A stretch of DNA of 64,000 nt, taken from Lachnospiraceae bacterium M18-1 (GTDB lineage: Bacteria; Bacillota; Clostridia; Lachnospirales; Lachnospiraceae). Of the stretch, positions 26,523-33,648 are shown piece after piece (within the stretch, counting starts at the first letter, position 1; each line of letters starts with the position of its first letter). Below the pieces are notes generated by a model. It was given only the letters and a program-made list of their open reading frames with translations. It made no database searches and was not told the DNA's origin. The stretch covers positions 650,725 to 714,724 of the forward strand of contig KE159609.1 of the NCBI GenBank assembly GCA_000403295.2, written 5' to 3'. The position numbers and the translations under genes are program-made.

Positions 26523-28526
26523 CTATGCAATCATCTCCAGGAACTGTTCTTCTGTCAGAATAGGGATATTCAGTTCCTGCGCTTTTTTCAGCTTGCTTCC
26601 GGCCTTCTCCCCGCAGATCAGGTAATCGGTCTTCTTTGTCACGGAGCTGCCGGGTTTTCCGCCCAGTTCAAGGATCTTTGTATTGATACCGTCACGGGTG
26701 AAATGCGCAAGTTTTCCTGTAGCGACAATGGTGCGTCCCATAAATGGATTTTCTTTTATTTCTCTTGTCATGGTGTGTTCCTCCTTAGAATGGAATGTGA
26801 GTTCTTTCTGTAATTCTGTCCATAAATTCAGGTTTTCCTCATTAGAAAACCATGCGTGGATGTTGTGGTTCAGAGTTTCCCCGAAGTCCTCCAGAACGGT
26901 GAAATCATAGTTTCCCAAAGCGGCGGCTTCAAAGTCCTCCAGGCTGCCGGAAAAGACAGCATCCAGAACCCGGCTTTTGGTACGTCCGATCATGGGGATA
27001 TCCATTGCCACCAGAAAATGTACAAAATCGGTCTTTCTGCTTTGGGTAATGGAATTCCAGAGACGGTTGTAAGATTTTTTACCAAATCCGTCCATCCTAA
27101 TGATCTTTTCCTGGTACTGGTCCAGATGGTATAAGTCCTGAAAACTGTTCAGATAACCTAAGTCCAGAAAACGTTCCAGAGTGGCTTCCGAGAGTCCTTC
27201 GATGTTCATTGCCTTTTTACTGGCGAAATGTTCAAATTTCCGGAGAACCTGGCTGCCGCACGCCGGATTGTCACAGTGGACGGTTTCTATGATTTTGCCG
27301 TAACAGATTTTTCGCTTCCTGATCCGGGTAGCTGACTGGCAGCACGGACAAAGAGGCGGGATGATATCCTGATATTTTCCGCGGTCCAGATTTTCCTCAA
27401 TGTGAGGGATGATCATGTTGCGCTTGGAGACCAGGATCCTGCATCCGGGAACCAGTTCCAGGTTCCTGATGAAGCCCGGGCTATGGAGGGACGCTCTGGA
27501 TACATCGCAGCCGTCAATCTCCACAGTGTCGAAAATGCCGACTGGAGCGATTTCCCCGGAACGGGTGGGCGTCCATTCGATTTCCCGCAGGATGGTTTCA
27601 TACTGTTCATCCTCAAATTTGTAAGCAAGGCCGTCCTTATAGTGATGGCCGGTCTTGCCACAGCTTTTTGAGTAACGGAAGCTGTCGAAGATGGCCACAA
27701 TGCCGTCGATCGGAAGATTTCTTTTGGCGGCTTCGGCAACAAGCGAATCGATGCAGGATGCCACCATTTCCTCCGATGGGGCAGGGCCTTCCACGGCCAC
27801 ATATGGGCAGGTGTCAAAACCCAGGTCTTTCAAGAGGGAAAGACGTATCTGTCGGCTGTCGCTATATGGACTTTCCTCAAATCCTTCTAATACATTAAAT
27901 GGAGAAAAATGGACGCAGCGTTCGGCACATGTTTTGGGATTCAGATTCCGTACAGTGCCGGAAACCAGGTTGCGCGCGTTATGGAATTTTTTCCCATTGC
28001 TGTCTAAGAGTATTTCCTTCAGGCGTTCAAAGTCATGGGTGTGGATAAAGGATTCCCCAGTGATGACCAGACGCTTTTTATAAGGGATGCTTAGCGGGAC
28101 ATTCTGGTAGGAAGGGAGATTATGGGTGATCTCTTCCCCGGTTTCCCCGTCGCCCCGTGTGGATGCCTGCATAAGCTTTCCATCCTCATACACCAGCTTT
28201 GTGGTCAGCCCGTCCAGTTTCAGCATCAGCAATGCCTGGCTTCTTGCGAGAAGGGCGGCAAGCTCCGATACCTGCTTTGTTTTTTCTAAAGAAAGCAGGG
28301 GGATGGGATGCTGTACTTTTGGCAGGCTGCTGACCGGGTAATAACCAACGGTCTGGGTGGGGGAATTGGAGAGGATCAGTCCGGTCTCCGATTCGAGCCT
28401 CTGCAGTTCATCGAACAGTTTGTCATATTCCTTGTCTGTGATCGTAGGCGCACTGAGGTTATAATAAGCATGCCTGTGCTCATTTAACTCCTGCACCAGA
28501 GAAATGGTCTTTTGGGTATCATTCAT
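26523..28526 (-). CDS. ligA: NAD-dependent DNA ligase LigA (element-encoded copy)
   Basis: A 667-residue NAD+-dependent DNA ligase, full length for the family. The start at 28526 follows AAAGAAAGGAC. Order: Ia domain (HRHAYYNLSAPTITDKEYD), adenylation domain with catalytic K103 in LKLDGLTTKLVYE, OB domain, four-cysteine zinc finger (CPCC ... CDNPAC near residues 400-430), helix-hairpin-helix region, and a C-terminal BRCT domain (residues ~590-667). It seals nicks in DNA. Because every bacterium has a chromosomal ligA, this is probably an extra copy carried by the element for its own replication or repair after transfer. K-x-D-G-L-T-T replaces the commoner K-x-D-G-L-A-x. Confidence 0.93.
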   Translation of the reverse strand: MNDTQKTISLVQELNEHRHAYYNLSAPTITDKEYDKLFDELQRLESETGLILSNSPTQTVGYYPVSSLPKVQHPIPLLSLEKTKQVSELAALLARSQALLMLKLDGLTTKLVYEDGKLMQASTRGDGETGEEITHNLPSYQNVPLSIPYKKRLVITGESFIHTHDFERLKEILLDSNGKKFHNARNLVSGTVRNLNPKTCAERCVHFSPFNVLEGFEESPYSDSRQIRLSLLKDLGFDTCPYVAVEGPAPSEEMVASCIDSLVAEAAKRNLPIDGIVAIFDSFRYSKSCGKTGHHYKDGLAYKFEDEQYETILREIEWTPTRSGEIAPVGIFDTVEIDGCDVSRASLHSPGFIRNLELVPGCRILVSKRNMIIPHIEENLDRGKYQDIIPPLCPCCQSATRIRKRKICYGKIIETVHCDNPACGSQVLRKFEHFASKKAMNIEGLSEATLERFLDLGYLNSFQDLYHLDQYQEKIIRMDGFGKKSYNRLWNSITQSRKTDFVHFLVAMDIPMIGRTKSRVLDAVFSGSLEDFEAAALGNYDFTVLEDFGETLNHNIHAWFSNEENLNLWTELQKELTFHSKEEHTMTREIKENPFMGRTIVATGKLAHFTRDGINTKILELGGKPGSSVTKKTDYLICGEKAGSKLKKAQELNIPILTEEQFLEMIA

Positions 28527-28560
28527 AGTGTCAGTCCTTTCTTTGATTTTTTTAACTATT

Positions 28561-28771
28561 GAGAACGGCAGCAATATGCACAAACAGACGGTGCAAGTTT
28601 ACTTGCTAAGGGCTGATTTTGCATATTGATATCAGGCAGAATGCCCGTAAGCCTCAGACAGAAGTTGCTATATGTCACCAATTTTCGAAGAAAATTGATG
28701 ACCTGCTTGCGCATCAGCGCAATTCCCAGCAACGGATAGTCTGCGAAGCAGACGAGTCTGTGGCCTGCCAT
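28561..28771. repeat. Hairpin-array region between ligA and DUF5688 gene
   Basis: At least four short perfect stems in ~160 bases: 28593-28606 (GCAAGT/ACTTGC), 28679-28697 (CAATTTTC/GAAAATTG), 28707-28722 (TTGCGC/GCGCAA) and 28739-28753 (GTCTGC/GCAGAC). The second and fourth share a 3-base GAA loop (UUC in the minus-strand RNA). A 71-codon frame crosses the region, but it has no ribosome site and looks incidental. Probably a structured intercistronic spacer or a dispersed repeat. Confidence 0.5.
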
Positions 28772-28826
28772 TCTAAACAGTTATGACTACTTTTATAGGG
28801 GGGATATTTCAGAAAATAGAAGATGA

Positions 28827-29771
28827 TTAACTCAGGAATAATCCCTGACCGAAGCAGGGAATGGTATTTTTCCCTTTCTTGCTGTAATGATACGCATGGT
28901 CAGAAAGATATTCTTCTGGAGGCACCTGTGTCTGGTTGATATCCTGTATGAGCAGATCCAATTCATCTTTGGAAAGAGATTTGGAATCAGGGATAAGAAC
29001 CAGTTCATGGATGCTGCTTGGCAGGATGTAGAAATCTTCCCGAAAAAAATCAGCAATATCATCCATAAGACTTTTACAGGTCATCAGAGCAGCGCCCCAT
29101 TGTTTACATTTGTTTGATAAAACGTACATGCAGTCCTCAAAACCGTCATCCGGCATTTCTAAAACAGAGTTTTCTTCCAACGCAAGATTTTCACTGCAGG
29201 ACAAAAAGATTGCTTCTATCTGCTGACCCATTGTCATAAAACTTGCGGACAGCAGATCCGTATAATTTGCAAGCGCATACTGATGTAATGTTTTGGCGTC
29301 TACGCTCCATAGGGCCGCTTTCATATTATCGATCAGCATGGTGCCCATTCCCCCATCCATTACATTCAGGACACAGTAATATACAAGTGACAGGTCTTCG
29401 AAGGGAATGTGGGGAACCGTTTCTAAGAATGCACGGTTTTTCTCTGTGTTGATCAGTTTCATAGTGATAGTGCCTTTGATGTGGTTGAAATCAGCGAGGA
29501 AATGTTCACTGATGTTCAATTTGGGAATGGCGCGGTATAAGCGGAGAATTTGATCCGTAACCCCATCCAGATCCCCGCTATACTGATACTGCTCAAAAAA
29601 ATCTTCCAGATAAATGATTGGAGAAGAGATTGTATCAGGGAATCGTAAGGTGATGCCGGTCTTTTTCAGGCCATTCTCTTTCAGCTGATGTGTAAGCTCA
29701 GGGGTGACCCCTTTGCCGCATTTCTTTTGCAGATGGTTTAACAGTTCTTTTTGAAATTCCTCGTATGTCAT
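28827..29771 (-). CDS. DUF5688-type ICE protein
   Basis: A 314-residue protein starting at 29771, with AAAAAGGAGG seven bases upstream. The opening MTYEEFQKELLNHLQKK and the body (FFEQYQYSGDLDGVTDQILRLY, then IPFEDLSLVYYC and ILPSSIHELVLIPD) match the DUF5688 family of clostridial ICEs. No signal peptide or catalytic motif is visible. It is the first gene behind leader A (30061-30201) and precedes ligA by ~300 bases. Function unknown; conserved linkage with transfer genes suggests a role in the element's life cycle. Confidence 0.75.
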   Translation of the reverse strand: MTYEEFQKELLNHLQKKCGKGVTPELTHQLKENGLKKTGITLRFPDTISSPIIYLEDFFEQYQYSGDLDGVTDQILRLYRAIPKLNISEHFLADFNHIKGTITMKLINTEKNRAFLETVPHIPFEDLSLVYYCVLNVMDGGMGTMLIDNMKAALWSVDAKTLHQYALANYTDLLSASFMTMGQQIEAIFLSCSENLALEENSVLEMPDDGFEDCMYVLSNKCKQWGAALMTCKSLMDDIADFFREDFYILPSSIHELVLIPDSKSLSKDELDLLIQDINQTQVPPEEYLSDHAYHYSKKGKNTIPCFGQGLFLS

Positions 29772-29885
29772 TTTGAGACCTCCTTTTTTGGGTAGTGGTG
29801 TGTCATCCGGAGAATTTTCTGATTCTCCTCCTTTCTTTATGCGGTCAGGCGCAAAAAAAGAGAATGTACGCAAATGTTCAGTACA

Positions 29886-30006
29886 GGACTGCGCATTTAC
29901 TGCGCAGTCCGTGCGAAAACATAAAAAATGCAACGAGCATGCCCCATTGCCGAAGGCAATTTTCATGGGCATGCGGTCGTATCTGTGAAGGGACTGAACA
30001 GATACG
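29886..30006. repeat. Second hairpin array, in the 5' region of the DUF5688 gene
   Basis: Three consecutive inverted repeats: 29886-29910 (10-bp perfect stem GGACTGCGCA, 5-base loop), 29937-29974 (GCATGCCC/GGGCATGC enclosing ATTGCC-GAA-GGCAAT at 29946-29960), and 29978-30006 (CGTATCTGT/ACAGATACG). They lie between the leader A terminator and the DUF5688 start, and one shares the GAA-type loop seen at 28679 and 28739. If transcription passes leader A, the mRNA 5' region would be highly structured. Confidence 0.55.
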
Positions 30007-30060
30007 AATGTACACTATAAGCGTTCATTCTCCCATATGCTGCAGGTATCCTGCAAAATA

Positions 30061-30165
30061 AAAAAAGCCAGAAGAAACTGCACTGGGCAGAGTAATCCTT
30101 CTGACTTTCCATACAAACCTAAACCGCGTGTGATATCCGTTCCGGATGGACACAAATAATAATTA
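30061..30165 (-). ncRNA. Leader RNA A with terminator, upstream of the DUF5688-LigA operon
   Basis: Reading the minus strand from about 30165: a GTGT...ACAC stem (30150-30153 with 30128-30131) encloses hairpin 30135-30147 (ATCCG/CGGAT). Then come the conserved blocks CACACGC, GTTTAGGTTTG (30114-30124) and GGAAA. A terminator follows, with outer stem 30067-30074/30098-30105, inner stem CTGC/GCAG (30078-30090) and a 7-base T run. The same block order occurs in leader B (44469-44597). It may be an attenuator or antiterminator leader, or a free small RNA. Confidence 0.6.
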
Positions 30166-30172
30166 CAATATT

Positions 30173-30201
30173 ATATTAACACTATATATTGATTGTGTCA
30201 A
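30173..30201 (-). promoter_or_regulatory. Promoter of leader A
   Basis: On the minus strand: -35 TTGACA (30201-30196), 17-base spacer, -10 TAATAT (30178-30173). The spacer matches that of the leader B promoter at 12 of 17 positions, including GTGT just before the -10, which suggests common ancestry or a common regulator. Confidence 0.7.
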
Positions 30202-30309
30202 ATGATTAAACACTAAATATAGTATATTTTGAGCGAACTAAAGTTAATAAAAAAGTTCAAATATAGCGAGTGTTTTGAGATATATAACTGAAACAAGAAG
30301 ATATGGTAA

Positions 30310-30708
30310 AGAAAAGAACCGCCAGCAAAGGAAGAACAGGCGGCAAAGGAAGCACGTTCAAAGGAGCTTGCAAAGGCGCGGTATGAGAAGCGAAAGGCAG
30401 ATAAGCGGGAATTTACCGCAAGGAAGAAAGCCGGGCTTCTCACCCCGGAAGAACTGGAAGCGGAGGAAAAACGGCTTGCGCACAACCGGGAATGGCAAAA
30501 AGAATGGAGGGAGAAACGCAAAGCCAGTGAGCCGCAGAAACCCCGTAAAAAATCATTAACGGAGCTAATCGAACTCCAAAAGACCGGGGCAGACCTCACG
30601 CCGGAGGAAACGGAACGGCTTGCGGCACACCGCCGGAAGAAAGCCGACCAGCAGAAAGCATGGCGCGAGAGAAAGAAAGCCGGACAGACGGAGGAAAAAG
30701 TCAGTTAG
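30310..30708 (+). pseudogene. Charged C-terminal remnant of a mobile-element protein
   Basis: An open frame of 132 codons without a usable start, ending at TAG 30706-30708. It encodes a Lys/Arg/Glu-rich tail with two related repeats (KAGLLTPEELEAEEKRLAHN and TGADLTPEETERLAAHRRKK). Codon use and sequence quality are those of a real protein C-terminus, probably of a relaxase or replication protein of another conjugative transposon. The N-terminal part is missing. The DnaC-like fragment and TnpW downstream are probably from the same lost element. Confidence 0.55.
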
Positions 30709-30753
30709 CAGGAAAACGGAATAGCTTGTAGGGCAAAGACAATGCATTATGGA

Positions 30754-30883
30754 AATGTGTATAACAGGCTATTCCGTCATGGATAACTCTGTTCACAGCA
30801 CATGGAAAAGCTAAAGTGCAGCTTTCCCATGTCCTGCAAATAGAGTTACCCACAACTCCATAAGACAGCCAGTTATACACATT
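30754..30883 (-). other. Nested three-stem inverted repeat (candidate oriT, replication or RNA structure)
   Basis: Outer stem 30754-30765/30872-30883 (AATGTGTATAAC, perfect 12 bp), middle stem 30781-30790/30842-30851 (10 bp, one imperfect pair) and inner stem 30800-30812/30820-30832 (13 bp, one imperfect pair, 7-base loop). Both imperfect pairs are A-C on the plus strand and G-U on the minus strand, so the fold is better as minus-strand RNA or ssDNA. Confidence 0.5.
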
Positions 30884-30933
30884 CTCACAATGCCGACGAC
30901 TACGGAATCTATCTCTTACTTTCTTTCACAAAA

Positions 30934-30999
30934 ATGTCAAAAACTCTTGACATTTTTGCTTTGCTGCTCTATATTGAAAATGTCAAAAGTTTTTGACAT
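30934..30999 (+). promoter_or_regulatory. Promoter with two 20-bp operators for the HTH regulator
   Basis: Two palindromes of the form ATGTCAA-N6-TTGACAT lie at 30934-30953 and 30980-30999, 46 bases apart centre to centre. The second half of the first supplies a -35 TTGACA (30947-30952); after a 17-base spacer comes the -10 TATATT (30970-30975). The second operator lies just downstream of the -10. This layout fits repression by a dimeric HTH protein, presumably the one at 31322. Confidence 0.78.
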
Positions 31000-31029
31000 A
31001 AATAAATTCTGCTGAGAGGAGAAAACATT

Positions 31030-31320
31030 ATGCCAGTATTTGCACAAATTTTTTTAGGAGCTGTTCTTTTGGTGTTTGTTGCTTTGGACATAATCATGCT
31101 GATATCTCTGTTAAAACCCGGAGATGAACGTAATCAAATTATTGTGTGGAAAGCCAGCTCATTTACTCTATTTGCTACGGTTGGTGCAAAAGTATTAGAT
31201 GTAATTGAGGACTTTGTAAGAGCTCAGCCCATGACAGCTAATCCGCTTGTTCAACTGGAAGTTGCTGCTATTATTTATTGCATTGCTTTACTGTATTACA
31301 AAAAAAGACATGGTGGTTGA
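31030..31320 (+). CDS. Small membrane protein paired with an HTH regulator
   Basis: A 96-residue protein with three hydrophobic segments (residues ~5-28, ~40-57, ~74-90) and GAGAGGAG upstream of the ATG. It ends in a basic tail (YYKKRHGG). The next gene, an Xre-type regulator, starts one base after its stop. Such membrane-protein/HTH pairs are common in Firmicutes and are often autoregulated. The function of the membrane partner is not known; it may sense a membrane signal or sequester the regulator. Confidence 0.7.
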   Translation: MPVFAQIFLGAVLLVFVALDIIMLISLLKPGDERNQIIVWKASSFTLFATVGAKVLDVIEDFVRAQPMTANPLVQLEVAAIIYCIALLYYKKRHGG

Positions 31321-31321
31321 T

Positions 31322-31510
31322 ATGGAAAATACAATCAGAAACAGACGAAAAGAACTGGGACTATCCCAAGAAGAATTAGCCAAAAAATGTGGCGTATCAC
31401 GACAAACAGTCAATGCTATTGAGAATGATAAATATGACCCTACGTTAGCATTAGCATTTAGTTTAGCACGAGAGTTAAAAACAACCGTTGATGAACTTTT
31501 TAAGCCGTAG
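31322..31510 (+). CDS. Small Xre-family HTH repressor
   Basis: A 62-residue single-domain helix-turn-helix protein (IRNRRKELGLSQEELAKKCG, then VSRQTVNAIENDKYDPT), of the YgzD/immunity-repressor type. ATG 31322 is one base after the stop of the membrane protein. It probably represses its own operon through the ATGTCAA-N6-TTGACAT operators at 30934 and 30980. Its stop codon abuts the point where a DnaC-like fragment begins (31513), marking a recombination junction. Confidence 0.85.
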   Translation: MENTIRNRRKELGLSQEELAKKCGVSRQTVNAIENDKYDPTLALAFSLARELKTTVDELFKP

Positions 31511-31512
31511 TC

Positions 31513-31911
31513 AATGCCCTTATGGAGCGTGAAATTTCTGTCTGTATGACGAACTTTGCCTTGATACTCAACGACCTTGCCGCCAGCTACAAGGACAGGA
31601 ACGACTACATAGGCAGCCTTTGCAGCTTCCCTCTGCTTATCCTTGACGACTTCGGCATGGAATACGGGCTTGAACAGGTCTATAACGTGATTGACAGCCG
31701 ATACCGGAGCGGAAAGCCGCTGATTGTCACAACGAGCCTCACGTTGGAGGAACTGCGAAACCCACAGGACACCGCCCACGCCCGGATTTATGACCGCTTG
31801 ACGGAAATGTGTTCCCCCGTCTGTATTACCGGGGAGAATTTCAGAAAAGCCAAAGCACAGGCGAAAATAGAACACCTTAAAACGCTACTGAACAGAAAGG
31901 AGAGCCTATGA
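31513..31911 (+). pseudogene. 5'-truncated DnaC/IstB-like ATPase
   Basis: The frame begins in homology at NALMEREISVCMTNFALILND, immediately after the stop of the HTH gene, and continues through Walker B (LLILDDFGMEYG) and sensor 1 (LIVTTSLTLEEL) to a normal C-terminus. The N-terminal half with Walker A is absent. ATG 31522 could start a 129-residue product, but it could not bind ATP normally. Helicase-loader genes of this type precede tnpW in clostridial conjugative transposons. TnpW overlaps it by ATGA. Confidence 0.8.
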
Positions 31912-32093
31912 ACCATGACACCAGCAAGACCAGCCCCACCGCCGCCCCTCTGCCCGCGCCGCCTGACTTTGTGAAGCGGATAGGCAACCCCACGTTTGAC
32001 GTACATATCCATTTCAGCAAGACCAGCCGGGAAACCTTTACGGACAAGGTTGTGCGGCTTATCGAGAATGACAGCGACAGTGTAACCAATTGA
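31908..32093 (+). CDS. tnpW: Transposon-encoded protein TnpW
   Basis: A 61-residue protein matching the TnpW family of clostridial conjugative transposons: a Pro/Ala-rich start, then FVKRIGNPTFDVHIHFSKTS and ETFTDKVVRLIENDSD. The start overlaps the preceding ATPase fragment by four bases (ATGA), with AGAAAGGAG upstream. Function is unknown; it is a marker of Tn1549/Tn6215-type elements. The end (SVTN) may be slightly altered, because the region immediately downstream changes to unrelated sequence at about 32093. Confidence 0.8.
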   Translation: MNHDTSKTSPTAAPLPAPPDFVKRIGNPTFDVHIHFSKTSRETFTDKVVRLIENDSDSVTN

Positions 32094-32099
32094 AAAGAA

Positions 32100-32307
32100 A
32101 ATACATTTTTTCTTGTTCCTTATTGACAAAAGTTGAATGGGGCGGTCCGGACAAGCACGCAAGGTCTTTTTGTGAAAGATTAAGTTCATGACACTGCTCG
32201 ATCATTGCGCCTACGCTACGGGAGAGTGCTTCCGCTTCATCAATATCTCCGGAAATTTCGGGATTTGTCTTCCTTACATGATTTTTATAATCTGTCCAGG
32301 TTGCCAT
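32100..32307 (-). pseudogene. Truncated Xre-type antitoxin
   Basis: From ATG 32307 the frame encodes MATWTDYKNHVRKTNPEIS, then EALSRSVGAMIEQCHELNLSQKDLACLSG, which is the N-terminal half of a widespread HTH antitoxin. At about residue 52 the homology stops inside the HTH, and the frame reads on into unrelated sequence. The break falls next to the end of tnpW, consistent with recombination at about 32100. No RelE-type toxin partner is seen. Confidence 0.7.
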
Positions 32308-32515
32308 ATAAGTCACTTCCTTTTTAGAAATGTAAAAATGATAGCAAAAATGCACTTAAAAATCAAGAGTAAGAAAGAAAATTGGATTTGGCTATTCATA
32401 GAAGCAATACATGAACAATATAAATATCATATTGCGATACTTGAAAAAAAGCAGTGTATTTCATATGATATAAAAACAGGAAGGATTTAGGGGGCGACAT
32501 AATAGGAAGGAACAT

Positions 32516-32689
32516 ATGGATATGGGAGATTATAGGAAGTATTTAGATAAGCAGATGGAAGATGAAGAGTTCCGAAAAGAATGGCAGGAATCAGAGGCGG
32601 AATACAGATTGATGCGTTTGTTTGCGGCGTCAGGGAAAGAGCCGCTATATGATTTAGTAAGAACGTTGGAAAGCAAAGGGGATAAATAA
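32516..32689 (+). CDS. Small HigA-type N-terminal protein
   Basis: A 57-residue frame with TAGGAAGG upstream. MGDYRKYLDKQMEDEEFRKEW and the following helix look like the N-terminal dimerisation segment of HigA/Xre antitoxins in Firmicutes, but the HTH domain is missing. It is either a truncated antitoxin or a free-standing small protein. The reading frame is clean and ends ESKGDK. No toxin gene is recognised upstream. Confidence 0.5.
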   Translation: MDMGDYRKYLDKQMEDEEFRKEWQESEAEYRLMRLFAASGKEPLYDLVRTLESKGDK

Positions 32690-32785
32690 AACTTAAATGA
32701 ACCTATAATTTTCTACTTGATAAAAGAACGTTAGTTCTGTATAATAAATCATAAAATGGATATATATATGAAAGAGGTACAGAAG

Positions 32786-33334
32786 ATGGAACCATTTACA
32801 GTATGTCCGGTTTATGCAACGGAGCATTTTAAGATAAGAAAGCTGAGAAGAGAGGATTCAGAGGAACTATTTTCCTGCTATTCAGATCCGGAAGCAGCAC
32901 GTTTTTTTAATGGGGACTGCTGTGGGGATGATTTTTATTATACGGATCAGAAAAAGTTCATGCAATGTGTGGAATACTGGCTGAAGCGTTATGAGGAGCA
33001 TGATTTTGTTAGATGGAGTATTCAGGATAAAGAAAGACAGATGCTGATTGGAACGGTAGAAGTCTGTCCCTCATTGAAATATGCTGTTGACGGGAGAATG
33101 ATGGGGATTTTGCGGATCGATCTGAAATCTGAGTATGAGAAGTGGGAGGTGCTGAGGGAACTGGTGGATATTCTAATCGAACATATCTATGAAGATTTTC
33201 AAGTGGCTTCCATCATTATGAAAATTCAGAAGGACGCGGGGGAAAGGCAGAAGCTGATTCGGGAATATCAGTTTGTAGATGCGAAGGAAGAGTGTAATAT
33301 CTCTTTGGAGGATTATTATATACGGTATCGTTAA
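32786..33334 (+). CDS. GNAT-family N-acetyltransferase (RimJ/RimL-like)
   Basis: A 182-residue acetyltransferase-fold protein. The start at 32786 follows AAAGAGGT; an upstream in-frame ATG at 32756 overlaps that site. FKIRKLRREDSEELFSCYSDPEAARFF is the usual first strand and helix, and RWSIQDKERQMLIGTVEVCPSL gives the central strands. The acetyl-CoA loop (usually Q/RxxGxG/A) is poorly conserved around the segment GRMMGILRIDL, so activity is uncertain. It is a solitary gene in the accessory segment, with a terminator just after it. Confidence 0.7.
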   Translation: MEPFTVCPVYATEHFKIRKLRREDSEELFSCYSDPEAARFFNGDCCGDDFYYTDQKKFMQCVEYWLKRYEEHDFVRWSIQDKERQMLIGTVEVCPSLKYAVDGRMMGILRIDLKSEYEKWEVLRELVDILIEHIYEDFQVASIIMKIQKDAGERQKLIREYQFVDAKEECNISLEDYYIRYR

Positions 33335-33335
33335 A

Positions 33336-33360
33336 AAAGAGCCGTCTCACTTGACGGCTC
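33336..33360 (-). terminator. Terminator closing the SSB-MoxR-vWA operon
   Basis: Perfect 8-bp stem GAGCCGTC/GACGGCTC (33339-33346, 33353-33360), with a six-base T run on the minus strand. It lies 40 bases after the last gene of the long minus-strand operon and may also stop the GNAT transcript. Confidence 0.8.
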
Positions 33361-33399
33361 CAATAGAAATTCTTACTTTGGGGGTACAGCTTTTGGCTG

Positions 33400-33648
33400 T
33401 CAGGTGAAGCTGATGGATATGGAAAGATCATGTTCCGTAATAGCCCATTCCATCCAGTCTCCATGGATTACCGCCCTGGCACTGAAGCCGGCAAGATAAG
33501 AGAGCTCTTTTTCCTCTTCATCCTGGGTGACATGATCCAGGGCCTGTTTATAGCTTTTTTCCATTTTTTTATACAATTCCAGATAGTCTGTAGAAACACA
33601 CGGGTCATTCAGGCCGTCTCCATAGCTGCATAATACATAGATCTTCAT
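33400..33648 (-). CDS. Hypothetical ICE protein, last gene of the operon
   Basis: An 82-residue soluble protein (opening MKIYVLCSYGDGLNDPCVS, with a helical centre). It starts four bases inside the end of the upstream gene (ATGA overlap). It has no recognised domain. Tight coupling with the YubB-like gene suggests a functional link. Confidence 0.6.
   Translation of the reverse strand: MKIYVLCSYGDGLNDPCVSTDYLELYKKMEKSYKQALDHVTQDEEEKELSYLAGFSARAVIHGDWMEWAITEHDLSISISFT

Larger units (their letters stand above)
30709..31029. other. Non-coding region with nested inverted repeats and regulator promoter
   Basis: No gene. It contains the perfect inverted repeat ACGGAATAGC/GCTATTCCGT (30716-30725 with 30768-30777), the nested structure 30754-30883, and the promoter/operator region 30934-30999 of the next genes. 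Confidence 0.6.

Noticed and set aside
28556..28771. 71-codon minus-strand frame between ligA and the DUF5688 gene
   Set aside because: It has no ribosome site and runs through four perfect hairpins; the structure explains the sequence better than a protein does.
30275..30559. 94-codon Arg/Asn-rich plus-strand frame
   Set aside because: The overlapping frame 30310-30708 has protein-like composition; this one is its shifted shadow.
32188..32490. 100-codon plus-strand frame, possible toxin upstream of the HigA-like gene
   Set aside because: Its first half is antisense to the truncated Xre gene and the rest has no recognisable toxin motif.
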